In this document: positions 31,067-32,028 of the stretch, piece after piece
Numbering within the stretch: the stretch's first letter is position 1
Layout: each line of letters begins with the position of its first letter
Notes under the pieces: generated by a model
The model's input: the letters and a program-made list of their open reading frames with translations, nothing else
Told to the model about the DNA's origin: nothing
The model's database searches: none
Translations under genes and position numbers: made by a program
Assembly: GCA_002315655.1 (NCBI GenBank)
Contig: DCHO01000045.1
Span: forward strand, 489 to 32,516
Direction: 5' to 3'
DNA length: 32,028 nucleotides
Source: Christensenella sp. UBA1750
GTDB lineage: Bacteria > Bacillota > Clostridia > Christensenellales > UBA1750

Positions 31067-31339
31067 ATGAAATTCAGAGCAATCGGTATCGCTCCCGGCA
31101 CAAAGAGCGAAAGGTATCCCCGAAAGGCATCGGACTACAGCAACAAGATTTATGACGGCATCCAGCTCCGCCGCAATCACCGCAATGAGCCCGTGGTCAT
31201 TATGTGCAGCAAGCGAGATGACCCTCTCCGCTGGAAGGTCGTGTACGGCTTCAGCAGTATCTTCTTCCGCACCCTTGCCGAAGCGGTCGAGTTCTGCAAC
31301 AGCCGTGGTATGGAACTGGTAAAGGAGCAGTACGAATGA
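31067..31339 (+). CDS. Small mobile-element protein of unknown function
   Basis: This 90-residue basic protein (MKFRAIGIAPGTKSERYPRK at the start) has no signal or membrane segment. GAGGAGGAAAG precedes the ATG. It overlaps the next gene by four bases, so the two are translationally coupled. It lies in the mobile-element segment behind the repeat region. I recognise no family; the many Arg/Lys (LRRNHRNEP, KRDDPLRWK) would suit nucleic-acid contact. Confidence 0.72.
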   Translation: MKFRAIGIAPGTKSERYPRKASDYSNKIYDGIQLRRNHRNEPVVIMCSKRDDPLRWKVVYGFSSIFFRTLAEAVEFCNSRGMELVKEQYE

Positions 31340-31623
31340 TGGACGAAATCAGGTATCACCCTCTGGTGGATGCGGACACGGACGGCACGGAGAAGGTGCC
31401 TATGTTCTGCACTACCGCAAGGGAGAATATGGACAGGCACCGTTTCTTCCTTGAGGAGATCGTCCCTTACTATTTCCGGCTCTGCTCCACCGCAAGCGTG
31501 GACGCGCAGACGGCAGACAGCTTCTCCATCCGCTGTCCTTACTGCGGTAAGACCATGCGGCAGATATCCAATCAGAAGAGCGGCACACGCCACGCTCTGT
31601 ACGCCTGTCCCCGGTGCAGCTGA
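31336..31623 (+). CDS. Small zinc-ribbon protein of the mobile element
   Basis: This 95-residue protein ends in a four-cysteine zinc ribbon (IRCPYCGKTM ... YACPRCS, residues about 67-95) with no further domain. The start ATGATG overlaps the preceding stop codon. The N-terminal part (MDEIRYHPLVDADTDGTEK) is acidic. Such short zinc-ribbon proteins are frequent cargo of ICEs in gut Firmicutes. Function unknown. Confidence 0.75.
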   Translation: MMDEIRYHPLVDADTDGTEKVPMFCTTARENMDRHRFFLEEIVPYYFRLCSTASVDAQTADSFSIRCPYCGKTMRQISNQKSGTRHALYACPRCS

Positions 31624-31754
31624 CCCCATTGGGGCATATACATCCCTGCAGCCTCTGCTACCGACCAACGGCGCGTCCTCGTGTAAACACATTCGCATAA
31701 TCAAAGGGGTAATTAACCCCCATCAAAAATCAAACCATTTTAGGAGGAATTATT

Positions 31755-32028
31755 ATGGCAAACTATCCCCTGAACAGAACCAAGAGCGGTTCAGACTATC
31801 TCATTGCACACTCTTCCGGCTACTCCGATGAATGTGCCGAACGCATCTGCGACCTTCATCTTCGCTCCGAACTGCTTAAATGCGAGGACGGAAAGGTACA
31901 CGCCGTCTACCGTCTTCATGCGTACAAGCCCCACACCATCGAGGATGCTCTCAAGTATGACATCTACTGCCCCCAGTGCAAGACGCACATCATGAAGCAG
32001 ATTGGCGGATGCCGCAGTTCCCATGTTC
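31755..32028 (+). CDS. Partial zinc-binding protein of the mobile element (cut by right edge)
   Basis: An ATG at 31755 follows TAGGAGGAAT and opens a frame of 91 codons that reaches the right edge. I translated it by hand. It begins MANYPLNRTKSGSDYLIAHS and later reads IYCPQCKTHIMKQIGGCRSS, so at least one cysteine knuckle is present and a second pair may lie beyond the window. The 131-bp gap before it holds no gene; a GGGGTAATTAACCCC near-palindrome is at about 31705-31720. Function unknown. Confidence 0.72.
   Translation, partial: MANYPLNRTKSGSDYLIAHSSGYSDECAERICDLHLRSELLKCEDGKVHAVYRLHAYKPHTIEDALKYDIYCPQCKTHIMKQIGGCRSSHV

Noticed and set aside
1..32028. tRNA, rRNA, insertion sequence or intact prophage
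   Set aside because: No tRNA cloverleaf, rRNA segment, transposase or phage structural gene was recognised by reading. A covariance scan would be needed to exclude tRNAs fully.

Overview
The window looks like chromosomal DNA of an anaerobic, fermentative, fairly GC-rich Firmicute. A gut-type Clostridia of the Oscillospiraceae/Ruminococcaceae kind is the best guess. The reasons are AGGAGG-type ribosome binding sites, sigma-A promoters of the TTGACA-N17-TATAAT type, a T-box riboswitch before a single-chain glycyl-tRNA synthetase, an oxygen-sensitive [FeFe] hydrogenase, several ferredoxin-like proteins, and many short transcription units closed by intrinsic terminators. The species assignment is inference.

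Layout. 1-3144: an Old Yellow Enzyme gene (cut by the left edge) diverges from a four-gene operon for a D-2-hydroxyacid dehydrogenase, a nitroreductase, a zinc-ribbon protein and a hotdog thioesterase. 3202-6092: an orphan pilT faces away from the T-box-controlled glyS. 6150-7600: an AT-rich island with a membrane-anchored XRE regulator and two unknown small proteins, bounded on the right by short GATTA repeats. 7601-15740: rarA, two apparently intracellular GH28-type beta-helix proteins, an ADP-ribosylglycohydrolase, two SDR proteins (one degenerate) and an HD hydrolase. Pairs of genes diverge from interlocked promoters, and one intergenic gap holds a palindrome-rich, REP-like element. 15788-20827: a large lipoprotein, then a two-gene [FeFe]-hydrogenase operon whose partner fuses a NuoF C-terminal stub to a GltD/NfnB-type flavoprotein. 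21081-25881: a four-gene operon, with its own promoter and terminator, for a glycosidase-like TIM-barrel protein, a URO-D-family protein, a metal-dependent cyclase and an enolase-superfamily enzyme. 26102-29945: a DUF362 ferredoxin-like protein preceded by a truncated GNAT remnant, a 23-bp tandem repeat, a beta-propeller glycosidase-like protein and a polytopic membrane protein. 30170-32028: the edge of an integrated mobile element. It has a 5'-truncated VapE helicase gene, a repeat-rich segment with seven TGTCAC/GTGACA hexamers, and three small accessory genes, the last cut by the right edge.

How it fits together. The middle of the window reads as scattered carbohydrate and sugar-acid catabolism. 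The glycosidase-like proteins lack signal peptides, so they would act on imported oligosaccharides or glycosides. The dehydrogenases, the cyclase and the enolase-superfamily enzyme could then process acids or lactones, and the hydrogenase/flavoprotein pair could dispose of reductant. The best candidate for something undescribed is the 21081-25881 operon, because its combination of enzyme families does not match a pathway I recognise. The hydrogenase partner fusion and the AT-rich island come next.
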